Notes under the pieces: model-generated
What the model saw: the letters and a program-made list of their open reading frames with translations, nothing else
Told to the model about the DNA's origin: nothing
Databases searched by the model: none
Shown here: in pieces, positions 10,218 to 22,200 of the stretch
Numbering within the stretch: position 1 is the stretch's first letter
How the letters are laid out: every line of letters starts with the position of its first letter
Source of the DNA: Astragalus membranaceus
Lineage: Eukaryota; Streptophyta; Magnoliopsida; Fabales; Fabaceae
Assembly (NCBI GenBank): GCA_039519185.1
Contig: CM076851.1
Location: 28,846,357 to 28,910,356, forward strand
Reading direction: 5' to 3'
Length of the DNA stretch: 64,000 bases
Position numbers and translations under genes: made by a program

Positions 10218-11242
10218 CCTATTCACATATTGTGTCATAAATGCCTAGTTAGGTTCATCCCATTGCCTAGCATCTTCAATAAGATGTGCAACTTAGGTTC
10301 ATTTTCTTGCCTATTCATGCATTTTTGCCAAAATGTTCAACTTGGGTTCATTCTTTGCCTATCTATGTATCGTGTCATAATGTGTGTAGTCTTGGTCCAC
10401 TTTCAATCAAAAGCTTTTTCAAGCATCAAAATCATTCCCTAAACAAGAATCAATCCAATTGCGAAAACTCTTCAAAATCAAACTTTGTTAGTAGTCTTGC
10501 GAAGCCTTTGCTTGCATGATTATTAACAATGAGGTACTAGTGGCGATCAGTTGGAGCCTTTGCTCAATTGATCATCATGAATGCCTAATTTTCCTAAAGA
10601 TTTTCACTAAATCAAAAACTTTGTTAGTAGTCTTGCGAAGCCTTTGCTTGCATGATTATTAACAATGGAGTGCTAATGGTGGTCACTTGGAGCCTTTGCT
10701 CAATTGATCATCATGAAAGCTCAATTTTCACAATTAAACAGGGTAAAAAAAAACAAAAACCTTTTTCTAGACAACCCAGAACTACGTAGCTTTGAATTCT
10801 CCATCGCACCGGAAAATACGTAGGAGCGGATACTCTCCGTCAAACACAACAAACCCAAAACATTTTTCCTTTCAAAAACCAAACACTTTTCCAAAATAAA
10901 ACATTTTTCAAAAACAAGAACTACGTTGCTTTGAATTCTCCATCGCACCGGGAGATACGTAGGAGCAGATACTTTCCGTCAAGCGCAAAAACTAAAGATT
11001 TTCATTAAGTCATTCATCAACAAAAGAGGTAAAAACAAAGCATTTTTCCGAATCAATTTTGCAAATCACATATTTAGTTAAGGTAACCCTTCTTTGAAGG
11101 GACGTTATGGGGTGCTAATACCTTCCCCATACGTAATTAGACCCCCGAATCCAAATCTAATGGTTCCAAAGACCATTGGTGGCGACTCTAAAATCCCGTT
11201 GTGCGAAGAAAAATCCCTCCAAGGATTTTTCGGGGTGCGACA
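10218..11242 (+). repeat. LTR fragment of a second Ogre-like element, plus orientation
   Basis: The right end reads CGGGGTGCGACA, the CA end of an LTR, preceded by the GGGGTGCTAATACCTTCCCC block that occurs in reverse complement in the other Ogre-like LTRs (for example 7230-7262). It carries two copies of the TACGTA hairpin (10781-10825, 10920-10965) and AAAG-type hairpins in the opposite direction (10545-10573, 10681-10710). The left part is cut off by the end of the minus-strand Ogre LTR at 10217. Copia coding sequence follows immediately at 11243, with no primer binding site. It is therefore a solo or truncated LTR inserted in copia and later interrupted. Confidence 0.7.
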
Positions 11243-11401
11243 CAATTAAGACATAATGTTGTCAAACAATTGCAAAAGTATGGAGCAATATCGATCGATT
11301 ATGTGAAGTCAGAAGTGAATTTGGCCAATCCTCTGACAAAACCCTTAGGGAAGAAAATGATATGTGAAACATCGAGGGGAATGGGACTAAAAGCCAACTG
11401 A
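11243..11401 (+). pseudogene. Ty1/copia polyprotein C-terminus (RNase H end), truncated
   Basis: The frame reads Q-L-R-H-N-V-V-K-Q-L then I-D-Y-V-K-S-E-V-N-L-A-N-P-L-T-K-P-L, the typical end of copia RNase H (usual form A-D-P-L-T-K), and stops at 11399-11401. Everything upstream has been displaced by the LTR that ends at 11242. Together with the LTR at 11978-13020 it marks the 3' end of a plus-strand copia element whose rest lies left of the window or is lost. Confidence 0.85.
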
Positions 11402-11977
11402 TATTAAGAAGTGATGGTAACCCAACCTTTGCGATTGGAGATCCCATGAATAAGGTTCAATGTGGTAAAAACAAGTTACTTCTTGATAGTGCTAGCACTG
11501 GAAATTAATTTCATTATTGTCCCTTCCTATGGTGTTATTGTGATGGTGCTAGACTGCAGGGTTAAAAGGATAAGCTTAAAGCTTTTAATGATTTTCATAG
11601 CCCTTATGGGTGGTGTATGACTTGCAGCATACACTTGATGAAATCACCTATATGAGTGTCAAGTGAGGCCGCTTGCATGAGATCCTGGCGAGGTCTCTAG
11701 AGCACTCATGAATACCGAGCACGCGCAGGGCCTAGTAGCGCAACACCGCGAAAATAACAAGAATTGTGGGGGTGTAATGTGATAATGAAACCTCTAACAT
11801 ATAATATGCGTCTTGGGTTCCATAGCTTGCTATACCAATTCACAGCATGTTATGTTTTATCTATCTAGGACTGGTTCCATAGCTTGCTATACAGCTCCGA
11901 AACTTTACATCTACGATGTTAACCCAGAAAAACTCTTTTATAAACTTATTTTTCAACTTTTGAAATATGTGGGGGAT
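11402..11977 (+). other. 3' untranslated part of the copia element
   Basis: Non-coding sequence between the copia stop and its 3' LTR. It contains a direct repeat, GGTTCCATAGCTTGCTATAC, at about 11817 and 11873. It ends in the purine run GTGGGGGAT (11969-11977), a polypurine tract directly before the LTR. Confidence 0.7.
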
Positions 11978-13020
11978 TGTTGTGTTTTATTGAAAATAAA
12001 AAGATATTTCAAAAGTGAGAAGTCCCACATTGCTTGGCTTTGGACTCACCAAAGTCTTCATATACTAAAGCTTAGTGAGAGCTAGTAAACAAGCAACTAG
12101 AAGGGACTCCCTCGCGCGCACAAGCAGGGACCAACATGGCTTGGTTCAGTGCGAATTTTTTGATTCTCCCCCTGCGCGCTCGACTGGCTTTGTACTAATT
12201 TTATTAAATAAAATATTACTTTTATCAGGCTATCCGTATACGCCCAATCATGGGTCGAAATGTTTTATGAAATAATTTGTAACGGAAAGCTCAGGTCGAA
12301 AACTGCAAGTTGGTCGAACTGATTGGCAAAACAATCTGGTCGAAAACTGAAAGTTGGTCGAACTGACTGGTGAAAAGATTCGGTCGAAAACTGAAACTTA
12401 ATTCTCTTTATTTTGTAACTGTCAGTTTCTTCCAACGGCTTCTTTTCTTTTAAACCCATTTATTCCGTAACCGCAGAGTTAAACCTTTTGATTACAATTG
12501 ATTTTCGAAACGGTTTTTGACTGGCTATTGATTGCTGGAGCCTATGTCTCTAACAGCTATTTTCTTAAAATCTATATAAACAATTTCGAGTTGCACTTGA
12601 AAGATATATCAGAAAATTCATTTTCCACCTTTCTTGAAAAAGAGCTCTGGGTTGCTCTCCTGTTAATATCCAGTTCTTCTTGCTAGTTCTGATACCTCTT
12701 TCGCTACTGCGATTGAGAAGGCCCGGTTGTACCTCGGGGAATTTGCGCTGTAGAGGCGGATAAATTCTTCAGGACAGTCGCAAGACGCCTCCGGTTGTTT
12801 ATCTAACATTTCTGTGTTTGCAGGTTTATTTTCGACAGCATCAGTACAATTCGACAGCAGCTACTTCGACTTCGACAGCTTCTGTTTCTGCACATTTGGT
12901 TCGCAGCAGTCCTTGCCACTCAACAGCATCAGTTGAAATTTTACTACTGCAATTCGACTACAGAATTTCGACTGCAGTCAGCATCATTCGACTACAGCCA
13001 TATCAGCAATTTCGACAACA
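11978..13020 (+). repeat. 3' LTR of the Ty1/copia element
   Basis: Starts TGTTGTGTTTTATTG and ends TTTCGACAACA, giving a TGTTG...CAACA inverted terminal repeat; 1043 bp. It contains a short tandem of GGTCGAAAACTG units (about 12293-12390) and, in its last 200 bases, many TTCGACAGC units, so the two halves carry mutually complementary motifs. Element strand is fixed by the upstream coding sequence and polypurine tract. The target duplication cannot be tested because the 5' end is missing. Confidence 0.85.
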
Positions 13021-13039
13021 AATACCACCTAAAATCTAA

Positions 13040-13240
13040 TAATTTGAAATTCTCTTTCACCTTAAAAAAATATGAATCTTAAAAGGGCCTTGTTTTCTGA
13101 AAATTTCAAATTGGTCTTCAAAAATTCTCAAAATTTGTTGATTGGTCCCTAAAATTTTCAAGTTGTTTGTAGATTGATCCCTAAACATCTTTTCAAATTC
13201 TGCAGATTGATCCTAAAAATTTCCAATTTCCTGTTTTTAT
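13040..13240. repeat. degenerate short tandem repeat
   Basis: Three or four loose units of the form ATTGATCCCTAAAATTTTC, separated by 40-50 bases. Similar GGTCCCTAAAA strings occur in the ends of plant TIR transposons, so this may be a worn terminal fragment. From 13241 to about 13700 I see nothing further that can be assigned. Confidence 0.4.
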
Positions 13241-13689
13241 ATAGAGAGGGTCGTGGTGAGATCAAAGTATGATGAATCCAGTAAATTCTTGTGTTCTCGT
13301 TTTTACCCATTGTTCTATGTTACTGTTCTTTTAGGATTCGCGTTCTTGGCTCCAAGCTTAGAGCATTTCAAACGTAACAAACAGAATTTACCCTTTAGTA
13401 ACCTGTTTTTGCAATTTTACCATCACAATCCCCAATTTTGTGTATCACTTTTTTTGGGTACTAATTTGCCTTTTAACAAACTAAGTTTGTAAACTAATAA
13501 CAACATCACACACACAAGATTTTAAAAAGAAAAAATAACTAATTAAAATACAAAATAAAAAAAAAGTGAAATTCTACCAGCTTTAAAGCTAGTGTAATAA
13601 ATAATAACAATGAAAATGACAAATGAAAGACGAGAACTTTATGTATCTTCGACAGTGACAGATCACAGATAGCTAGTCACTAACCAATT

Positions 13690-14103
13690 TTTCCCTATTC
13701 TCACAATACAAAAATCCACCCACCCACCTCACTCACTCACTCACTCTCTTTCTTTTGCCAAGCCTAACTTACCATTAATAACATTATTATATAAGTTAAC
13801 ATCACACTTGGCCAAAATCAAACAAGTTAACACTCAATACCAAACGCTTAAAAGCTAAGCAACAAAAATAAATTAATACAAATATATTGAATTAAATATA
13901 ATTTGTGTATGTGACTTTTGGAATGAGAGAGTCTATTCATATTTCATATGTATTTATTTATTTATACATAAAATAAAACTAATCTCAATTATTTATTATT
14001 TATTTGTTTAAAATTAATGATTATCACCAGCTTTTCTCACGTTAATAATATATAGACACATAAACACTTGTCGGTTTGTTTGTTTTCCACTTTATACGCG
14101 TCG
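13690..14103 (+). promoter_or_regulatory. promoter region of the membrane-protein gene
   Basis: AT-rich sequence with a CCACCCACCCACC/CACTCACTCACTC tract near 13717-13745 and a TATATAG motif at about 14049-14055, some 50 bases before the ATG at 14104. The start site is inferred only. Confidence 0.4.
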
Positions 14104-16546
14104 ATGCCGTCGCTCACGGGATTCGTAGCCACGATCACACTTGCCGTGCTTTTCGCCGGGCTCTCCGCCGGTCAGGAGCTCCGTCCCTCCGATCACGGCC
14201 TTGGTTTACAGGCACCGCCGCCGTCCAAGTCTGACACGGAGATGAGATCCTTCTTCAACAGCAACAAAACCTCTTCTACTTCTTCTTCTTCTTCGTCCGA
14301 CGCGTCGTCTGGGAGCGTCACTGAGTCCCTCCCGCCATGGAGAGACACCGGAGGCGCTGGCAGAGGGCGATTGGGAAGAGTATTATTGACGGCTAGCTTG
14401 GCGTGTGGAATAACAGGTGGCATTTTATTAGTGGTTTCTGGTTTGCTTTATCTGCTTAAGCACCGAAGAAGAAGAAACTCTGAACAAAACGATTCGTTTC
14501 GTGTTGATGATGATATTATTTTTAATAATAATACCAATAAACTTGAGTTAGTGCGTAATCCGTGAGTTTTTTCTTTCTTGCTTTATTTTTTTATTTATTT
14601 ATCTTAATTCGATTCTTTATTGCATTTTTCTATTAATGTTGTATCTAGTAGTAGTGATTATCACCAAAAAAAAATCTGGTAGTAGTACTAGTAGTGATAT
14701 ATGTAAAGATGAAGAAAGGTAGAGAGGGTTATCATTATGTAAATTGCTCAACTTATTGATTTTAATGTTGCTCTGTAAATTTCATTATTTTTTTTAGGCT
14801 TAAAGGTACTTTTAGTCCCTGCAATTGTCAAGAAAATCCAGTTTAGTCCCTGCTATTCCAAAAATTTTAAAATAGTCCCTGCAATTACCAAACGTTATTA
14901 GTTAAGTCCCTGCTGTTATATTAGTGTTAACACCGTTATGTTTTGATGATGTGGCAGCCAATTAGGATCTTCATCTTCAACCTTCTCTCTTCTTCTTCCA
15001 TCTTCTTTCTTGCTCTTCCATATTTCCCCCCTCTTCTGGAAAAATACAGATCTTCATTTTTTTTTTTGGTCCAAAGATCTTCATCTTCAAAACCGGAAAA
15101 ACAAAAGGATAATAGATTTGTTAGATCTACTGGAAGAAGTAGAAAAAGTGAAGAACAAAACCCAGAATCACTCACCCACCCCCTCATCATCATCATCACC
15201 ATCTTCAATCAACGGAATCAACGGATCTGCTTCTTCTTCTTCTTCTTCCATCTTCTCTCTCCCTCGAAATCAGTTAGGAAAAAACAACCCAGAAAAATTG
15301 TTCTTATCCCTTCTCCTTCCCCTCCTCCTCTCCCTCGAAATCAGTTACTCCTCCTCCACCAAAATATTACAGTGAGAGAGAAGGAACAAACTGTGAGTGA
15401 AGCCATGCGATGAGAAAGGAACGCACAGAATCGAAATCTGAGCTGTTCGATGAGAGAGGAACGCACGGAATCGAAATCTCAGTTGTTCGATGAGAGAGGA
15501 ATGCGCAGAAATTTTAGATGTGCGTTGAGAGAGGAACGCGATGAGAGAGCGCAAATTTCAGATTTGGATTTTAGGGATTTCGATTTCATGTGCAGAGAGA
15601 GTCCGGATCTCAGATTTTGATTTCAGTTCTTCTCCCTTCTTCTTCTTCTTCTTCTTCTTCTTCTTCTTCTTCTTCTTCTTCTTCTTCTTCTTCTTTAACA
15701 GACATGTTCCTGCATTTTTGCAAACCTGTTCCTGCGTTTGTGTTTGTGGTCGCTCGATTTCTGGGTTGCTGGTTTGTGGTTTTTGATTTTAATTTAAGTT
15801 TTAGTAATTTATTTTTTAGTTTTAATATTTTATAAGCTATTTTTCTGGTCTGACTAAGCCCTTTTATTCCATGTTGGCATCCCTGTTGGCTGCCACATCA
15901 TCAAAAGATAATAGTGTTAACCCTTAACTAACAGCAGGGACTAAAAGTAGTAACGTTTAGTAATTGCAGGGACTATTTTAAAAGTTTTGGAATTGCAGGG
16001 ACTAAACTGGATTATTTTGACATTTGCAGGGACTAAAAGTACCTTTAAGCCTTTTTTTTAAATTGTTTCATTATTGAGATTACGTGTTTGAGACGTTATG
16101 GATGTGTTGTGATACATGAATATATTTTGGTTAAAACTGTTTGGTAGATTAAATTGTACTTTAATATAAGTATGGTTGGTGCTGATTCCCAATTCCAAAT
16201 AAAAATTGTGTCTGTGATGGTCGATGGTATTTTTATGGTAACGCTGTTGTGTTGGCATATTATAAAATAATAATGGATGACTGCAATTGTTTATGTGAAA
16301 GCAAGTAATTTTGAAAAATGAATTAGTAATTAATTGCATACTGTATAATGATTGTTTTAAATTGGATAATTGGGAGAAGAAAGTCAAGAGGAGTACGTAA
16401 GTTCTTGGGAGATGATTGAAATGAAGCTTCCAGTGAAGTCCAGTTCCCTTCTATCAGGATTATATTCCTTCCTCGGCTTTATGTGGTTTGAGGTGCGGCG
16501 TACAATAAAGTGGGATGGACGATGGAGATGGAGGCTTTGCCTTTGA
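14104..16546 (+). CDS. small single-pass membrane protein, unknown function (proposed exons 14104-14561 and 16384-16546)
   Basis: The ATG at 14104 opens a frame with a clear signal peptide (residues 1-23, ending L-S-A-G-Q), a Ser/Thr-rich and acidic lumenal or extracellular segment (about 24-90), a hydrophobic segment (about 93-116) and a basic stop-transfer (K-H-R-R-R-R). Read straight through, the frame ends at a TGA at 14563 after 153 residues. However, the sequence CC|GTGAGT there is a strong splice donor. At 16384 an in-phase exon follows AAAG| and reads Q-E-E-Y-V-S-S-W-E-M-I-E-M-K-L-P-V-K-S-S before a TGA at 16544, giving 206 residues. I favour the two-exon form, with a TIR transposon in the intron. 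No known family recognised. The frame can be opened upstream to 14068 only with a TTG codon, so 14104 is the start. Confidence 0.6.
14796..16052. mobile_element. non-autonomous TIR transposon (MULE-like) in the intron
   Basis: The left end AGGCTTAAAGGTACTTTTAG and right end CTAAAAGTACCTTTAAGCCT are inverted copies, and the similarity continues for about 165 bp (14796-14962 against 15886-16052), including repeated AGTCCCTGCAATT units. Long TIRs of this kind suggest a Mutator-like element. The flanks are T runs on both sides (8 T left, 7 T right), so the target duplication is ambiguous. The interior has no transposase. It holds a pyrimidine-rich stretch, three loose copies of a GATGAGAGAGGAACGC unit (15409-15545) and a TTC microsatellite. 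Confidence 0.75.
15637..15694 (+). repeat. (TTC)n microsatellite
   Basis: About 19 near-perfect TTC units, inside the TIR transposon. Confidence 0.95.
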
Positions 16547-17357
16547 AAAGATACAAGCATATATTTTCTTTCAATACAATAACTAAAAATCTTTTGGTTT
16601 TTCACACTATGATTATTAGAGAGTGGAAACTGACTGTCACAATAATATGTAGGTTAATTATTTATACATGTGTAGTGTAGTGATGTTGTTTTCTAATCAA
16701 CCGTAGATTAATTATTTATATTATTCATTATTTTTTAGTTGTTTTTAAAAAAATTAGTCCGCGTGTTATGATGTGATTGAAACACAAATTGAAGATGCAA
16801 ATGGTTCCGGATACAAGATTATTTATGGGCATGAGGGTGTTAATTATGCGTTACTAGAGCATGGGAAAATTCTAATATGAAGGTGCTGCTGCCGTGCTGG
16901 ACCTGCACCTGCACCATGCGTTACATAGTTTTACCTAGGATCGTGTAGTCTCATCATAGTTGATGCTGGACTATCCCACAACAGATCTTTCAATGTAAAG
17001 ACTCATCACTCTTCTAAATATGAACAAGTATTAGAAAAGCAAAAAATCTTTGGGATATATTGATTATAATGGGAGGCAAATATTTATTTCCCACTTAATG
17101 CATATGGTTTTTCCTAAACCAGTCGACATGCATGCTGGCAAATTGGCATTAGCACACAAAAGTAAAATATGTGATGATGAACATATTAGAAAAACTGTTT
17201 TTCTCTCATTCTCTGAAGAAAATACACTCAATGTTTGGTCAAATAATTTAACAGATATAATAACTATAAAAAAGATAGATTTATTAGTTCCTCTAGGATT
17301 ATGAGCCAAAAGCAGAAGAGTAAAAATTACAGAGATTTCTTCAAGAGAATGGATGGG
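16547..17357. other. convergent intergenic region
   Basis: Contains the 3' flanks of the membrane-protein gene (plus) and the AGD12-type gene (minus). AT-rich. No further gene, RNA or element was recognised. Confidence 0.5.
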
Positions 17358-19162
17358 CTATTGATCAAGAGGAATCCACTCGAGTTCTAAATCTACTTCT
17401 CCAGATTCAACATTCTGGAGCTTGAGTGACATCACTTGTTTCACCTTACCATCAGTAATATTGACTGCACTATCCTCAATAAGTGCGTTGTCATCGGATT
17501 TCAACCATTTTCCTATCTGCATATTGCCAAACATTCCAGCATCTCCAAATGCCATGGCAGATGTTATCAGTGACTGAAGATCGATGTCTGCTTCTCCCAT
17601 TATATCATCAGCAGAAAATGTGTCATGATCAAATACTTTCTGCAACGTAGCCAGTTGATAAGATAAAATGTCACACTCTTAAACCAGACACACAAGTAGA
17701 AAGGAAGAAAAAAACACATTCACAGCAAGGTGCATCATGCATGCACATCCGAACACCCCCATTTCCAGAGAAGAAATCAAGAAATCCATTATTGAAGGGT
17801 ACAAAAAGTCAACCTATCTCTAATTTCAACGACACGCTTAAAGAAAGATAACTGATGCAACAGCAAAGTCTTTTTCCATTAGATGAAGGTAGCTAAGTGG
17901 CTCATATGGTGCCATAATTCTTTATCATGTATTAAGTTTACAGATAGACCCTTTTCTTAAAAATATGATAATTGGCTTACAGTTTTTCTTAGTCTCCATC
18001 TACCTCTAACCATTGTACTATCCCACATCTAGTCAACTCTGCTTACCGGTGCTTCTACGGATCATTTACAGATACCACACATGCTTAAACCATCTAAGAT
18101 AAGACTCTACCATCTTAGCTCCAAAGATAAAATATTTGATAAGGGTGAGACTTTCATTAAACAAAATCTAGAGAAGAAATAGGCAAGACAGGAGGAATGC
18201 AATAGGGAGGATTATCCTCACTTTTGGGTCACTCTTTTAGTAGTTTGGTGATCCATTATATATTGGCATGTCCATCCACCACGAGAGAGATACTGTAAAT
18301 TTACTGAAGAGTTTTGTGGGGAATAGGTAGGAGAAATACTTCTTTTTGTGCTTGCAGTAATAATGATATTCACTTGAAGAGCAACGCAGAGGAAAAACCA
18401 ATTTTTCCTCAATCTACTCTGGCATAATTGGATCTGCTGATCCTTTATAGTGTTTGGCTTTTGAGAGTATAAAAATGCTTCTTAGATACATATAAGCATA
18501 ACTTTTTTTTTCATCCCAATTGCATTACCATTTCGCATCAATTCCACTAAATATTTCCAGATTGTGTAAACTAAAAAAAATGATTTACACAAACACAGGT
18601 CCGGTTCAATTAAACTCATTAAACAGGATGACTTGTAGAGGATTGTAATTCTAAGCATAAAAGCATCAAGGCTATGTTGCTAAGACAATATGTATATATT
18701 TACTCTTAGAACGTGGGTTGGGCCTAACTAAACTTTACAAAACCGGCTTAGCCGATCAGTGTGGTTCTCCCCTCCCAACAAAGTTTTTACCACACCCAAG
18801 ATTCGAATTTGGGCTGGGTATAACTCAACCCTACAAAACCGGCTTGTAACGTGAGGAATGCCCTTTCATTATATACTCTTTTGAGACCTTATCTCTAGTC
18901 AATGTGGGACTTGGGTTTCTCCCAATACATTTACCATTTTCGTTACTAAAGTAGATGGCAGTACACTGTCAATCTCGATTGTTACCTTGCATTATGCTGA
19001 ACAGCGCATGCAATTAAATTCTAATGTGAATTGAGATAAACAGGCTACAGACTGAAGATAAAATTGGGAAGGGAACAAGGAATAACAAGAGGCTGCGAAT
19101 CAATGGTGATAAAACTCTCTATTTATATGCCATACAGAAGGAGATAATCAGATTAATCTACT

Positions 19163-19239
<77 letters not shown>

Positions 19240-22200
19240 CAATCAAACAACCCACCAGCAAAAATCCAGTTCTACCCACTTCTCAAATTTTGACACATCA
19301 TCAATATTTAGAGCAAATTGGTAAAAGACACATAAAAAGACAAAATAATCACTTTTTCCAACATACTTTTTCACTTATTTCACTCTCACACTTTTTCAAA
19401 TCTTTCTCATTATTTCACATTTTGTTCTCTCCATTTTTTCTCTTTACTATAATTTTAAATTTTTTTCAAATTCTACTATAATAATCTATCTATCTATTAT
19501 ACATATAATCAAACATCTATCTGCTATCTACTATCTATCTACTATATATAATCAAACAACCCACTAACAAAAACCCAATTCTACCCACTCCTCAAATTTT
19601 GACACATCATCAATATTTAGGGCAAATCTACTATATATAATCAAACAATCTACTATATATAATCAAACAACCCAGTAACAAAAACCCAATTCTACCCACT
19701 CCTCAAATTTTGACACATCATCAATATTTAGGGCAAATTGGTAAAAGACTCACAAAAAGACAAAATAATCAAACAACCCACTAGCAAAAACCCAGTTCTA
19801 CCCACTCCTCAAATTTTGACACATCATCAATATTTAGGGCAAATTGGTAAAAGACACATAAAAAGACAAAATAATCACTTTCTCCAACATACTTTTTCAC
19901 TTATTTCACTCTCACACTTTTTCAAATCTTTCTCATTATTTCACATTTTTTTTCTCTCCTTCATTTTTTCTCTTTACTATAATTTTAATTTTTTTTTCAA
20001 ATTCTACTATAATAATCTATCTATCTACTATACATATAATCAAACATCTATCTGCTATCTACTATCTATCTACTATATATAATCAAACAACCTACTAACA
20101 AAAACCCAATTCTACCCACTCCTCAAATTTTGACACATCATCAATATTTAGGGCAAATTGGTAAAAGACTCACAAAAAGACAAAATAATCACTTTTTCCA
20201 ATATTTTTCTCTTTTTCACATCTCTCTCACACTTTTTCAAATCTTTCTCACTACTTCACATTTTTTTCTCTCCTTCATTTTTTCTCTTTACTATAATTTT
20301 AAATTTTTTCAAATTCTACTATACATATAATCAAACATCTATCTACTATACATATAATCAAACAACCCACTAACAAAAACCCAATTATACCCAATTCCAT
20401 CCATCCATCTATCTATTCGTCACGGGAGCTACATTATTACTATAAGATCTATCTATCTATATATTTGCCATGAGAGCTACATTATTACTATAGGATCTAT
20501 TCGCCACGGGAGCTACATTATTACTATATGATTGATAATTACCTAACGATATAAACATGCCAATTGAAGCAAATATTCTATGTTATGAAACTTTATTTCT
20601 TATCAACTTAAAAATTTTATTTTATTGCGCCAAATATATGTATTTTCGTCTTAAAGTAAATTGCTAATTTGACCTGAAAACTAATAATTTATCGTTATGT
20701 GTGTGCACATTGAATCTATTTATACGAAGAACACGACGTTACCCGTGCGTATGCATGGGTATAGTACTAGTTAATACCAAAATAACAAGGCAGGTAAATG
20801 AGGAATTCCTAGACACCAACGCTGTTTATATGACTTAGTTCACTCTGGCCACAAATTCATACCTCTGTTTTGCTTTCTGCAAAGCTATTTTAAGTTATAA
20901 CCAGTTAGGAACTTTAGTTGGAAGACAACTTTATTGAATTTCCAATAGACAGAAAGGGCATAAGAAAATGATATACATATGTCATCCACAGAATCAATAA
21001 TCAATCATACCAATTTCAGCTGTCCATAATGCTCGGGAACAGACAGCATATGTTCCTCATTCCAGACTGGATTCAAGTTACTTTTCACTACATTTGTCTG
21101 AACAGTCTGTAGGCAATAGCACCAAATCAATTTCAGAAAAAAAAAATGATCACAATTTATGGTTTTTCAACTATAAATAAAAAGTTAAAGAGCAACAGTT
21201 CCATGAGAACACATATGGGTAAGAGGAACAACCAACCTGTTGGCCGAGGTTCAAAACAACATATGGGTCACTTGACTTTATATCCCTAATGGCTAAATTT
21301 GTGCCTTTAACCACCTTCACCTTCAACATTCCAATGAATTCTACCATACCTTCCTGTTGTCACCACTAATATCAGTCAGTCCAAGGAAATCACACGAGAA
21401 TAACTGCATTGCCATTGCTGCCTAAGCTGTAAAGTTGGAATATGCAACATGCTTCGTTTCATCCATATTAAATTAGCCGTCACTAGAAATTTAGTAGACT
21501 CATCTGGTACAGCAATGATTCAACTCTGAAAATCTAGTTCGCACAAAATGCCTATGTAAAATTTGGTCCCAATAACTCTGCCGCAGTCCTAAAGGTAGTC
21601 AGATAAACAAAAGACTAACACATAACAAAGTTACCATTCTCTGTGAACTACTAGTACTTTTGGCAGAACTTGATTGTAGGCTTTTTCCAGACACAATGCG
21701 CAAACTAGGCTTCAAAAATTCTTGAAACTCATACTTTGATCTGCAGCCAAAATAGTCACAATTAGAACAGCGATCAATTAACTAAAGCATTCACCTCATT
21801 GGTTGAAAAAAAAACAGCAGAACATTGAGAAAATGAATGACTCGGGAATGAGTCGAACAAATATCGGAGAGTAAGAGGGGGGGGGGGGCAGGGGGTGTAA
21901 ACAATTTTCAGCACTGCCTACTTCATGGTGATCAGAGATTTAAGAATTTCAAAATGACCCAGATGGTTCTAAAACAGCAGATAGTGCATTGTGTATATGA
22001 AAGCATGTCTAAGTCTAACCGTATAAACTTTGCACGCTGCTCATGACTGGCATCTGGTCTGGGTTTTGTATATCCTTCAGGAATATAAGCCTCATAAATT
22101 GAATTAGCAGAAGCATTTCCCCCAACTTCCATCATTGCATCTACTTCATCATCTGACCATTCATCCAACGTCACGGACAAAACCTGAAAGTAAAATATAA

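Larger units (their letters stand above)
19157..20770 (+). mobile_element. non-autonomous Helitron
   Basis: The 5' end is TCTACTATA after an A (19156). The 3' end is CTAG (20767-20770) before a T, so the insertion lies between A and T as Helitrons require. Just upstream of the CTAG is a hairpin, TACCCGTGC paired with GCATGGGTA (8 of 9 pairs, about 20738-20760). There are no terminal inverted repeats and no coding capacity. Internally it carries an AT microsatellite and repeated copies of its own 5' terminus (see repeat entry). It lies in the last intron of the AGD12-type gene, opposite to the direction of transcription. Confidence 0.8.

Noticed and set aside
14068..14103. Upstream start of the membrane-protein gene
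   Set aside because: The codon at 14068 is TTG, not ATG; the signal peptide starts naturally at the ATG at 14104.
14943..15413. 156-codon ORF inside the TIR element
   Set aside because: Low-complexity Ser/Pro/Phe-rich sequence overlapping equally long ORFs in other frames, within a non-autonomous transposon.
17050..17304. 84-codon plus-strand ORF beyond the AGD12 stop
   Set aside because: No known motif, AT-rich, and lies in the expected 3' flank of the minus-strand gene.
18720..18860. tRNA gene or intact SINE
   Set aside because: Only a weak B-box-like TTCGAAT is present; no convincing A box or cloverleaf could be drawn.
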